The position numbers were made by a program, and so were the translations under genes. A DNA stretch of 64,000 nt. Origin: Methanoplanus endosymbiosus. GTDB taxonomy: Archaea > Halobacteriota > Methanomicrobia > Methanomicrobiales > Methanomicrobiaceae. The notes under the pieces are model-generated. The model ran no database searches, was not told the DNA's origin, and saw only the letters and a program-made list of their open reading frames with translations. Below are positions 25,066-32,732 of the stretch, one piece after another. The stretch's first letter is position 1. Each line of letters starts with the position of its first letter. The DNA lies in NCBI RefSeq assembly GCF_024662215.1, contig NZ_CP096115.1:682001-746000 (forward strand), given 5' to 3'.

Positions 25066-27309
25066 ATGTCAGGGTTAAATAAAGCATACCGGAAGACCGG
25101 AGAGATAATAAACAGGCATCCAAAGGCAATACTTCTGGTAATGATTGTTCTTTTTGTCTGTGCAGGGTATTTCACTACATTCATACAGTCACAGAATATG
25201 TCAGACCAGTACCTTGACAAATCAACTCCAAAAGGGATAATCTATGACCAGTACAATGACAATTTTGTATCTGACACCTACATCCTGTTAATCCAGACTG
25301 CAAATCCTGCTGATTACGAGCTGTTAAAAGATCTGCTGATAATGGAGGAGCAGATAAACAGGCTTGATTATATCCAGTCATCCACATCAATTGGAGATAT
25401 TGTTTCAGAGATGAACGGCGGGGTTCTGCCGGATAATAACGAAGAGATAAACGAGCTGATCTCACTTCTGCCGGAGAAAAATTCCGGGATGTTTATACCT
25501 GACAGTGAAACCGCCATTGCATATATAAAGGTTGAACAGGGCATCTCAACCGATATTTCAGCCACAATTCTCCCCAGTGTGCAGGCAATTGTTGATACCG
25601 CCGTTCTGCCGCCCGGAGTTTATATTGAGGTTACAGGCGGCACACCGTATAATGTAGAGATGCAGACAGCAATGGTTGAGAATGGTGTTGTACTTGTCCT
25701 TGGTGCATTTGTCCTGATGTTTATAGTTCTTGGACTTCTCTTCTCAAATATGAGGCACTGGTATCTGCCGATCGTTCTCCTGCTGGTAAGTCTGATCTAT
25801 ACCTTCGGATTTATGGGTGCATTTAATGTCCCTTTTAACAATGGCGCTGTGGCAGCACTGCCGATTCTTCTTGGCCTTGGGATAGATTATGCAGTGCAGT
25901 TCCATGCCAGATTTGACGAGGAGAGAAGAAAAGACCAGTCAATACACGATTCAGTGCTTGAGACGGTATCAAACACAGGCCCGGCAGTCCTTCTTGCAAT
26001 GCTTGCAACGACAATGGGCTTTATTGCAATGATCCTAACCCCGATTCCAATGATTCAGAGTTTTGGAATTGTGGCTATAATCGGGGTTGCATGCAGTTAT
26101 CTGACAGCACTCTTCGGATTTCCGGCAATTGCGTCAGTTATGTCATACGAACCGAAAAATGACAGCAGCGGCCCTGCACACAAAATCATGTCATCATATG
26201 ACCTTATCCTTGGCAGGTTGTCCAAAAAGATCGTCAGGGTGTCAGTGCCGATATTAATAATTGCAGTCTCAGTTGCATACATCGGTCTGGTCACAGATTC
26301 AACGATTGCAATAGATACAAGCACCAAAGACATGGCCCCGCCTGACCTTCCTGCACAGTTGTCCCTTGATAAAGTGCAGGATGTCGCAGGATCTGTAACT
26401 GCTTTTCCTTATTACATAAAAGGGGATGAACTTACAAATATTGAAGTTATAGAATGGATTGACAGGTTTGGAACTTTTGCTGAGAATAATCATGAGGAGA
26501 TAACCGGAGTTGACAGTATTGCCACAGTCATCCGGAAATACAACAACAATGAAATACCCGATGATCAGGGAACTCTGAATACAGTGCTAAAAAATATTCC
26601 GGATGACGAGAAGAGCACCTATCTTCAGGAACCGGATGAGGCAGTGGTATCATTCTCAACAGTGAGCCTCTCAATGGATGAGGAGAACGAACTTAAAAGA
26701 GCGGTTACAGCCGATATAACCTGGCTTAACCCTCCGGCAGGAATAGAACTCTTCCCCACAGGTGATTTCGATCTCTATACTGCCCTTATATCCCAGATTG
26801 CAGAGAGCAAAGATCAGATGACAATTACAGGTTTCATCCTGATATTCTTCTTCCTGCTCTTTGCATACAGAAAACTGGTAGCAGCAACCCCGATAATTCC
26901 AATCATCTGTATTGTAGGCTGGAATACTGTTGCAATGCTCATTCTCGGCATGGAATACAATCCGATCAGTGCCTGCCTTGGCTCAATGACAATAGGTGTT
27001 GCATCTGAATATACTATTCTTGTCATGGAGAGGTATATTGAGGAGTATGAGAAGTCCGGAAATAAGACTGAGGCCATTGTAACTGCGGTTAAGAAGATAG
27101 GCTCTGCAATAACTGTATCAGGACTTGTGACTGCAAGCGGTTTTTCAGCCCTTATGCTCTCAGCATTCCCAATCATCGGCACTTTTGGTCTTTCAACCGT
27201 TATTGCGGTCGGGTTCTCACTTATCGGTGCGATATTCATAATGCCTGCCATTCTCACATTCTATGCCGGCGCTGAGGACAGGATGAAAAAAGACAGTACA
27301 TTATTATAA
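25066..27309 (+). CDS. RND-family (HAE3/MMPL type) transporter 1
   Basis: The 747-residue protein has the RND layout duplicated in one chain: TM1 (about 17-39), an exterior domain (about 40-210), TM2-6 (about 213-370), then TM7 (about 390-410), a second exterior domain and TM8-12 (about 585-740). The archaeal HAE3 signature GLGIDYAVQFHARFDEERR lies after TM4, and GVASEYTILVMERYIEEYEK is its counterpart in the second half. I chose the ATG at 25066 because of the AAAGGAG site 8 nt before it. Such proteins export lipids, hopanoids or hydrophobic drugs; substrate unknown. It is monocistronic, with a paralogue at 32733-35072. An operator-like palindrome precedes the TATA box. Confidence 0.88.
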   Translation: MSGLNKAYRKTGEIINRHPKAILLVMIVLFVCAGYFTTFIQSQNMSDQYLDKSTPKGIIYDQYNDNFVSDTYILLIQTANPADYELLKDLLIMEEQINRLDYIQSSTSIGDIVSEMNGGVLPDNNEEINELISLLPEKNSGMFIPDSETAIAYIKVEQGISTDISATILPSVQAIVDTAVLPPGVYIEVTGGTPYNVEMQTAMVENGVVLVLGAFVLMFIVLGLLFSNMRHWYLPIVLLLVSLIYTFGFMGAFNVPFNNGAVAALPILLGLGIDYAVQFHARFDEERRKDQSIHDSVLETVSNTGPAVLLAMLATTMGFIAMILTPIPMIQSFGIVAIIGVACSYLTALFGFPAIASVMSYEPKNDSSGPAHKIMSSYDLILGRLSKKIVRVSVPILIIAVSVAYIGLVTDSTIAIDTSTKDMAPPDLPAQLSLDKVQDVAGSVTAFPYYIKGDELTNIEVIEWIDRFGTFAENNHEEITGVDSIATVIRKYNNNEIPDDQGTLNTVLKNIPDDEKSTYLQEPDEAVVSFSTVSLSMDEENELKRAVTADITWLNPPAGIELFPTGDFDLYTALISQIAESKDQMTITGFILIFFFLLFAYRKLVAATPIIPIICIVGWNTVAMLILGMEYNPISACLGSMTIGVASEYTILVMERYIEEYEKSGNKTEAIVTAVKKIGSAITVSGLVTASGFSALMLSAFPIIGTFGLSTVIAVGFSLIGAIFIMPAILTFYAGAEDRMKKDSTLL

Positions 27310-27317
27310 TTATATTA

Positions 27318-27323
27318 TTTTTT
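27318..27323 (+). terminator. T-tract after RND transporter 1
   Basis: Six T follow the stop codon within 15 nt in an A/T-rich context. Consistent with archaeal intrinsic termination. Confidence 0.35.
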
Positions 27324-27379
27324 CAGTCATCCGGGCCGGTTACAAAAAATATTAATCATTTCAGTTCAATTATTCCTGT

Positions 27380-28096
27380 ATGTTTGATCCTGACGATGAG
27401 AGATTCAATTTTACCGGAAATCCACTGGAAGACGGCTGTATCGGGCAGTATGCAGTATATCACGATGGAAAAAAACTCAATTCTGAACTGATGAAGACAT
27501 TTCCGGGTGCGATAATCTTTGAGGGATCAGTAGTTTTTCCGGACTGCAAACTCGGTGATAATGTGGTTATTCATCCTGGTGTCGGGATTTCATCATCTGT
27601 AATCGGGGACTATACATATACATGGTCGGGCATGCACAATACTACGGTTGGGAAGTTCTGTTCAATTGCCCTGCATAACAGAATTGGTTATGGATTTCAT
27701 CCGTCCGGAACTTTTGTTGCAACCCATCCGGCATTTTATTCAAAATGGAATCCGGGAGTTTTAGCATCTTTTACAGACGAAACAACATTCCAGGAGAGCC
27801 TGCCGATAACAATTGGAAATGATGTCTGGATCGGTACCGGATGCACCATACTTGACGGAAAAACAATCGGTGACGGAGCAATTATAGGTGCGGGTGCGGT
27901 TGTGACAAAGGACGTTCCGGATTACGCAATAGTTGCAGGGACACCGGCAAAGGTTATAAAATACCGTTTTAATGAGGATCAGATCTCACTTCTGAAGGAA
28001 TTTAAGTGGTGGAATAAGGATATTGAATGGATAAAGGAGAATGCCGGATTATTCAGGGACATAGAGAAGTTCTGTACGTATATTCAGGAGGAGTAA
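27380..28096 (+). CDS. Left-handed beta-helix acetyltransferase
   Basis: The 238-residue protein contains hexapeptide-repeat coils (residues about 50-195), for example [20 protein letters not shown], and the acetyl-CoA-binding end [40 protein letters not shown] and PAKVIKYRF. The inserted loop with a likely catalytic His (GFHPSG or ATHPAFYS) resembles xenobiotic (VatA/CatB) and sugar O-acetyltransferases. The substrate is unknown; a surface sugar or antibiotic is possible. The gene is separate from its neighbours and is followed by a 25-bp triplicate repeat and a hairpin. Confidence 0.88.
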   Translation: MFDPDDERFNFTGNPLEDGCIGQYAVYHDGKKLNSELMKTFPGAIIFEGSVVFPDCKLGDNVVIHPGVGISSSVIGDYTYTWSGMHNTTVGKFCSIALHNRIGYGFHPSGTFVATHPAFYSKWNPGVLASFTDETTFQESLPITIGNDVWIGTGCTILDGKTIGDGAIIGAGAVVTKDVPDYAIVAGTPAKVIKYRFNEDQISLLKEFKWWNKDIEWIKENAGLFRDIEKFCTYIQEE

Positions 28097-28097
28097 G

Positions 28098-28172
28098 GAA
28101 AATAACTGACAGAAGAAACGAAGAAAATAACTGACAGAAGAAATGAAGAAAATAACTGACGGAATAAACGAA
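28098..28172. repeat. 25-bp tandem repeat, three copies
   Basis: Three adjacent copies with unit beginning GAAAATAACTGACAGAAG, exactly 25 bp apart, start 2 nt after the acetyltransferase stop codon. The third copy has three changes. Confidence 0.85.
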
Positions 28173-28210
28173 GAGAAGAGACACGTTAAGGAATGAGAAT
28201 ACAGAGAACT

Positions 28211-28230
28211 CCGGATTTCCAAAAATCCGG
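28211..28230. terminator. Stem-loop downstream of the acetyltransferase
   Basis: CCGGATTT-CCAA-AAATCCGG is a perfect 8-bp stem with a tetraloop about 115 nt after the stop codon. No T-run follows directly, so it may be a processing or stability element rather than a terminator. Confidence 0.35.
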
Positions 28231-28329
28231 CAACAGAATAGATACAGTCACTAAAAATTGATTCGGTACTGCCACAAAACCCGGTTATATCATTTTTACT
28301 GCCGGAAAAATACAGTTTTTTATTATTAT

Positions 28330-28614
28330 TCAGAGAACCCATTCAAGTTCTTCACATGACATTGTCGGTTCAAATTCAATGAATTCATAATCAGCAATGT
28401 TGTTAATCTTAAAGGGATCTCTTTCAATTATTTCTTCAAGTTCATCCCTGCTGCACACATTTGCAAATATGATACCGCCGGTGCGGGGGATTTGTCTTCC
28501 GGAAATTATGAAATTTCCGTTATCATATTGTTCCGCCAGATAATCCCTGTGTGCCGGAAGATAACTGTCAATCTCCTCCAGTCCTTTGATGTATTTCAGT
28601 AATACTACAAACAT
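28330..28614 (-). CDS. YciI-family protein
   Basis: From the ATG at 28614 the 94-residue protein reads MFVVLLKYIKGLEEIDSYLP followed by AHRDYLAEQYDNGNFIISGR and a C-terminal ERDPFKINNIADYEFIEFEP. The conserved His (AHR) and Asp (RDPF) are the proposed catalytic pair of the YCII domain. The longer frame adds nine residues that the family lacks. YciI proteins are small dimeric alpha/beta-barrel proteins, some acting as dehydrochlorinases or lactone isomerases; most have no known function. The gene sits alone between the repeats and the pRiA4b-type gene. Confidence 0.85.
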   Translation of the reverse strand: MFVVLLKYIKGLEEIDSYLPAHRDYLAEQYDNGNFIISGRQIPRTGGIIFANVCSRDELEEIIERDPFKINNIADYEFIEFEPTMSCEELEWVL

Positions 28615-28698
28615 AATGTTTATCAAATCAATATTCTGCATCAGAATTAATAAGTGATGTGGTGGGAATGCCTCCCGGAATTTTGTTAAAGAAATTTC

Positions 28699-29427
28699 TC
28701 AGCATTCATCATCAGCAAGTCCGCCCATGTATCCACAAACTCCTGATCGTGGGGAGTTTGCAACCAAAAGCCAGGCATCATCACCGCATTTATGCTTTGC
28801 ATGGCATTCATCACAGTAAAATATGTCATCCGGATCTTCATAAAGGCGGAATATATAGGTTGCCGACCTTCCGCATTTTGAACAGAAAATCTCCGGTTTT
28901 TTATTTCTGGCAACGATCTCTGTTTTTCTGTCTTCTTTTGTCCGGTACGGAAGCTCACATATAACCTTAAATTCCAGAGTAGTCGGGCTTCCATTGTCAT
29001 ATACATACTTTCCAGTAAGATTCTCTGAAAAGAAATCCCCAACCACAACATCGGCCATATCAAGCCCTTCGCTGTAATAGGAATCTTCAGGCGGATCAGA
29101 TTCATATTCCTTTCCGACTATGTAAAACGACGAGAGATGGCCACAGCATTCAAGCCAGACATCCCTTAACTTCTGATCAATATCTTTAAGGGTTGCATAT
29201 TTATCCACGAGCAGATATAGCCAGAATTCAGGCTCTTTAAATCCGGTGAAAAATACAAGCCATGAAGCAGGTTCGGATTCTTCCCTGCGATCTTTTTTCA
29301 GCGAAAGAATTATCTCATTCTCTACCTTTCTTTTTGTTGTATCTAATCCTGAAATCAGGCATCTGCCAGGATAAGTTCTCCGCACCATAAAACATATTGG
29401 ACATATTAAGGAATTAAATGTGTCCAA
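28699..29427 (-). CDS. pRiA4b ORF-3-like protein with C-terminal zinc ribbon
   Basis: Residues about 35-165 match the plasmid pRiA4b ORF-3-like fold: FWLYLLVDKYATLKDIDQKL, then LRDVWLECCGHLSSF and a late YVYDNGSPTTLEFKV strand. A zinc ribbon follows (CSKCG near residue 183 and CDEC near 205), with a last Cys-containing tail. This family is widespread in bacteria and archaea, often near mobile elements, and may bind nucleic acid; the biochemical role is not known. Length 242. A CPICF pair at the N-terminus may be an additional metal site or lie before the true start. Overlapping frames in this region are shadows. Confidence 0.75.
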   Translation of the reverse strand: MDTFNSLICPICFMVRRTYPGRCLISGLDTTKRKVENEIILSLKKDRREESEPASWLVFFTGFKEPEFWLYLLVDKYATLKDIDQKLRDVWLECCGHLSSFYIVGKEYESDPPEDSYYSEGLDMADVVVGDFFSENLTGKYVYDNGSPTTLEFKVICELPYRTKEDRKTEIVARNKKPEIFCSKCGRSATYIFRLYEDPDDIFYCDECHAKHKCGDDAWLLVANSPRSGVCGYMGGLADDEC

Positions 29428-29572
29428 CGATATTATATGAGTCAGAATTATAATAACAGAGCATATAGACAGATAATGCTGTACAAATCACAGAACAGAT
29501 ATAAATTTTAATAAAGGGACAATATTAGATTCGGATAACAAAAGTAAAAAAAAGAATAGGCCAAAAACAGGT

Positions 29573-29758
29573 TTACTCGTATGCCACGAGTTTAACACCG
29601 ATTTCTGACTCGACATTCTGAATTGTCTTTAAAGCCTCTGCGGAGAGATCTGCTACCTTTGGTTCTTTCTCTACAGCCAGAAGAACAACATTCATCTTGT
29701 CTTCACATTCTTTAAGTTTTGAAATATCCTTCTCTTCAAGTTTCGCATACCCTGTCAT
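29573..29758 (-). CDS. Small conserved-looking protein, 61 residues, function unknown
   Basis: The product (MTGYAKLEEKDISKLKECED, then VVLLAVEKEPKVADLSAEAL, ending GVKLVAYE) is charged and mostly helical, with no signal or membrane segment. GAGATAAATG provides a weak ribosome site. It stands alone, with A/T-rich non-coding DNA on both sides. I do not recognise the family. Codon use and amino acid composition resemble real genes in the window, so I consider it coding. Confidence 0.6.
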   Translation of the reverse strand: MTGYAKLEEKDISKLKECEDKMNVVLLAVEKEPKVADLSAEALKTIQNVESEIGVKLVAYE

Positions 29759-29880
29759 TTATCTCACCAGATTACAATCATCGTTAAGACATATAATTAT
29801 ATCTGCCATTAAATCAAACTGTTTTGATATATATCAAACCACAATGTATCAGCCTGGATTTGAGCATCACTCAGTTTTTA

Positions 29881-31206
29881 TCAGCCAATTTTTTTGGAAC
29901 TGACAGCCCTCGCAGCAGCAAAAGCCGTTGAAAATGCAGCCTGAAGATTATAACCGCCGGTATCCCCGTCAATGTCAAGCACTTCACCGATAAAATACAG
30001 TCCGGAGATTATCTTTGATTCCATCGTCTTACGGTTGATCTCCTTTAGATCAACGCCGCCCTTTGTCACCATCGCCTCATTTAAGCCTGAGAGAGAATCC
30101 ACCCTGACTTCATAACCCAGAAGTCCGGATATAATTCTGTTTCTCATCTTCTTATTCAGGTGGGCACAGGTAAGATCTTCGGAAATTTCTGAAATATCAA
30201 GATATTTTCTTACAAATCTGTCAGGAAGGCCAAATTCAGAAAGAACCTTTCTGATCATTTTTGTACTGTTACCTTCAATTTCAGCAGTTATCTCCTGCCT
30301 GAAAATTTCAGGGTTTTTTCCGGATATGAAGGATATCCTAAGATGATCTCCGGGGACAATATGCCTTGATAAATGAAGAACGCAAGGCCCTGAAAATCCC
30401 TTATGGGTAATCAGCAGATCTCCGGACTGCTCTGAAATCTTATTATTATCCCTGAATAAAGAGACTTTAACATCCTCAAAGGAAATCCCGGACAATTCAG
30501 ATAGCTCAGAATTCCGGGTATAAACAGCAGCAAGTGCAGGTGACGGACTGATAACAGTATGACCAAACCCTTTGGCAAACCTGTACCCGTCACCCGCTGA
30601 ACCTGTTGCCGGATAGGTCATCCCTCCGGTTGCGACAACCAGATTTCTGCACTCATATCTGTTATTCTCCGTATGAATGACAAATGTCCGGTCTGAACAA
30701 CCTTCCTCTGAGATATTTTCACCTGACAAACCCGGATCTCCGGGCAGTTTATTGTTCAGATATTCAGTTCTGATCACAGTGTCATCAGTGTTTATCCGGA
30801 CTCCTCCCTTTTCACATTCACGTATTAACAGATCAAGGACATCTGCGGCTTTTTTCGATTCCGGAAAGATCTTGCCGTTTTTATCTGTCACCAGTGGCAG
30901 CCCTCTGTTCTGAAAATAACTGATTAGGTCAGTATTTGAAAAGGAAGAAAACGATGGTTTTAAAAAATTACCATTGCCGCCATAATGGGCCGGAAATTTT
31001 TTGATCTCCTCTGTATTGGTGATATTGCACTGCCCTGTGCCGGTAATTAAGAGTTTTCTCCCGCAGAGTTTTTTCTTCTCTAAAATGAGAATTTTTTTTC
31101 CGGAATTTTCGTCTATATCTTTTTCACCGTTTATTTTAGCAGCACAGAAAAGCCCGGCAGGTCCTCCGCCGATGATTATTGTATCAAATATAAAATTATT
31201 ATTCAT
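29881..31206 (-). CDS. BaiN/HI0933-type NAD(P)/FAD-dependent oxidoreductase
   Basis: An N-terminal FAD-binding Rossmann motif (TIIIGGGPAGLFCAAKI, residues 9-25) is followed by the family signature GRKLLITGTGQCNITN and the YGGNGNFLKPSFSSF segment. A central HI0933 insert domain follows, then the C-terminal ISGLYFIGEVLDIDGDTGGY and NLQAAFSTAFAAARAV. Length 441 is slightly above typical. The family includes BaiN, a flavoprotein active on bile acid intermediates in gut bacteria, but in methanogens the substrate is unknown. The gene is cytoplasmic and monocistronic. Confidence 0.88.
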   Translation of the reverse strand: MNNNFIFDTIIIGGGPAGLFCAAKINGEKDIDENSGKKILILEKKKLCGRKLLITGTGQCNITNTEEIKKFPAHYGGNGNFLKPSFSSFSNTDLISYFQNRGLPLVTDKNGKIFPESKKAADVLDLLIRECEKGGVRINTDDTVIRTEYLNNKLPGDPGLSGENISEEGCSDRTFVIHTENNRYECRNLVVATGGMTYPATGSAGDGYRFAKGFGHTVISPSPALAAVYTRNSELSELSGISFEDVKVSLFRDNNKISEQSGDLLITHKGFSGPCVLHLSRHIVPGDHLRISFISGKNPEIFRQEITAEIEGNSTKMIRKVLSEFGLPDRFVRKYLDISEISEDLTCAHLNKKMRNRIISGLLGYEVRVDSLSGLNEAMVTKGGVDLKEINRKTMESKIISGLYFIGEVLDIDGDTGGYNLQAAFSTAFAAARAVSSKKIG

Positions 31207-31341
31207 TGCAAAAGTTCTCCGGATTTTGGTTCATATTTTAATTTTATCATGGATGTAAATATTATCAAAAGTATTGTCAATGACAAGTCTGTTGCAGGGA
31301 GATTGATATTTACATATATTCATCAGAATACGGGACGGTAT

Positions 31342-32121
31342 TCAGGTTACATCATCCTCTAAGAATTTAATATTAACTTTAAGCATATAAACCAGTGCAG
31401 GCATCATAATCACAGTGCCAAATACCTCATCCTCAGTGGAATATATCGCAAAAGCAGTTGACTCATCAATGATCATAACCAGCTTATCCTTCATTGCCTG
31501 TCCTGAAAATCCCGGCCGCCTGTCCCCAATCTCCTCTAATTTTAAATCAAACTCACGGGTAAATTTTCGCCAGCTCTCCGAATATTCCGATACCCTTAAT
31601 CCGGTCCCTTCAAAATCTGATTTATTATCTGCATAGATCTCAATATTAAGCCTTTTCTTTGCTTTTACAACATCTTTCTGTGCCCATCTGAAAGTATTAA
31701 AATCTTCAACAATGAATATAATCTCTTTATTGGCATTCAAAATTAAGGATTTAAGCCGGTTCTTTATCGACCATTCACTGCGTATGGTCCAGAAAGGAGA
31801 GATGGGCTTTGTATCAAAATGAAGATCACCAAGATATTTTATTGAATCATCAATATCTTTATTTATTCCCATACGGAATGAGTTTAAAATCATTGATGGA
31901 TCAGATGATGAATAAAATGCAGGATTTCCTTCCTGAACATCAATAAAACCTTTATCAGCAAGAGACTTTAACACAGAATATATTCTGCCAAGGGGAACTC
32001 CGCTGTTTTCATGTATCTCCCTTGCAGAAGATATGCCAAGGCCGACAATAGAAACATAGGCTTTTGATTCATACTCAGTCAGTCCAAGCGTTTTCAGGGT
32101 TTCAATAACCTTATTTTTCAT
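31342..32121 (-). CDS. TrmB-family transcriptional regulator
   Basis: The N-terminal winged helix (about residues 1-70; LGLTEYESKAYVSIVGLGIS, then AREIHENSGVPLGRIYSVLKSL, ending KGFIDVQEGNPAFYS) is the classic TrmB DNA-binding domain. The rest (about 85-255) is the phospholipase D-like sensor half seen in TrmB proteins, without the longer sugar-binding tail. The start codon is 2 nt from a perfect palindrome (32123-32141), so autoregulation is likely. It faces the 32199 ORF and the RND transporter, which are candidate targets. Effector unknown. Confidence 0.88.
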   Translation of the reverse strand: MKNKVIETLKTLGLTEYESKAYVSIVGLGISSAREIHENSGVPLGRIYSVLKSLADKGFIDVQEGNPAFYSSSDPSMILNSFRMGINKDIDDSIKYLGDLHFDTKPISPFWTIRSEWSIKNRLKSLILNANKEIIFIVEDFNTFRWAQKDVVKAKKRLNIEIYADNKSDFEGTGLRVSEYSESWRKFTREFDLKLEEIGDRRPGFSGQAMKDKLVMIIDESTAFAIYSTEDEVFGTVIMMPALVYMLKVNIKFLEDDVT

Positions 32122-32122
32122 T

Positions 32123-32141
32123 TACAACTCTATGAGTTGTA
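32123..32141. promoter_or_regulatory. Palindromic operator beside the TrmB start
   Basis: TACAACTC-TAT-GAGTTGTA, a perfect 8-bp inverted repeat with a 3-bp centre, lies 2 nt upstream of the TrmB start codon in the divergent region. Two half-sites separated by 3 bp resemble TrmB-type sites, so autoregulation is plausible. Confidence 0.5.
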
Positions 32142-32198
32142 CCTCATTAATATTAGATTCTTTCCAGATATTATTGTGCAGGCTATGAGGCAGTATAA

Positions 32199-32630
32199 AT
32201 GATCAGGAATACAGTCCGGCACACCGGAACAAATAAAGAATTATCCGGCCTGGAAACGTATCATATATGGAATGAAACCGGATTTTTTCCGTCTGTTTAT
32301 TATATATCCTTAATAGAGATGCTCCATCAGGCAGATTCATCGGCATATATCATTCCTGATGACCTGATTCTTCATGCAATTCAAAACCTTGAGAATGAAA
32401 CCATCTCAGGCTGCGGGTCATATAAATTATACTCACGGGAAAAGATGATAAACTTTGCCGGAATATGCGGTATTTATAATAACAATTCAGATATATCTGA
32501 TGATAATTACCTGATGGCAAAAATTACAGAGTCACTGATAAGTGACTATCTAAGCCTTAAAAAACAATTTAAAAAAGTCATTCATGAACCTGCGGGTTCA
32601 CAGATGGTGGATGAAACAAATGTTTCATAG
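32199..32630 (+). CDS. Unrecognised 143-residue protein ending in a dispersed repeat
   Basis: The product is soluble, without signal or membrane segments, and I do not recognise it. Its sequence (TYHIWNETGFFPSVYYISLI, then SSAYIIPDDLILHAIQNLEN) looks structured, so it may be real. The last 19 residues are coded by a 57-bp repeat that is also present non-coding at 57352-57408. The ORF is divergent from the TrmB gene and lies about 100 nt before RND transporter 2, so it could belong to that regulon. The end may have been changed by insertion of the repeat. Confidence 0.5.
   Translation: MIRNTVRHTGTNKELSGLETYHIWNETGFFPSVYYISLIEMLHQADSSAYIIPDDLILHAIQNLENETISGCGSYKLYSREKMINFAGICGIYNNNSDISDDNYLMAKITESLISDYLSLKKQFKKVIHEPAGSQMVDETNVS
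32574..32630. repeat. 57-bp two-hairpin repeat, copy A
   Basis: 53 of 57 positions match 57352-57408. It holds hairpin 1, TGAACC-TGCG-GGTTCA, and hairpin 2, ATGAAAC-AAAT-GTTTCAT, separated by CAGATGGTGG. It supplies the C-terminal codons and TAG stop of the 143-residue ORF. Confidence 0.8.
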
Positions 32631-32653
32631 GAGAGAGATCAGGAGATCTTAAA

Positions 32654-32684
32654 CAGATTATTCCAAAAAAAAAAGGATAATCTG
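32654..32684. promoter_or_regulatory. Inverted repeat with A10 loop before RND transporter 2
   Basis: CAGATTAT at 32654-32661 pairs with ATAATCTG at 32677-32684, with an additional CC/GG pair inside and a run of ten A between. A TATA-like GATATATAA follows at 32692-32700. It could be an operator for the RND gene, or a terminator for a minus-strand transcript. Confidence 0.35.
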
Positions 32685-32732
32685 CCATTCTGATATATAA
32701 CCGGCAAATTTTAAGAAGAGGGAGGATTTTTT

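Noticed and set aside
28686-29105. Alternative 139-residue minus-strand ORF
   Set aside because: It overlaps the pRiA4b-type gene in another frame and has no family features, whereas the 28699-29427 frame has clear motifs and a zinc ribbon.
31253-31315. Inverted pair ATGTAAATAT and ATATTTACAT
   Set aside because: A/T-rich 10-bp arms 43 bp apart are plausible by chance in this intergenic DNA.
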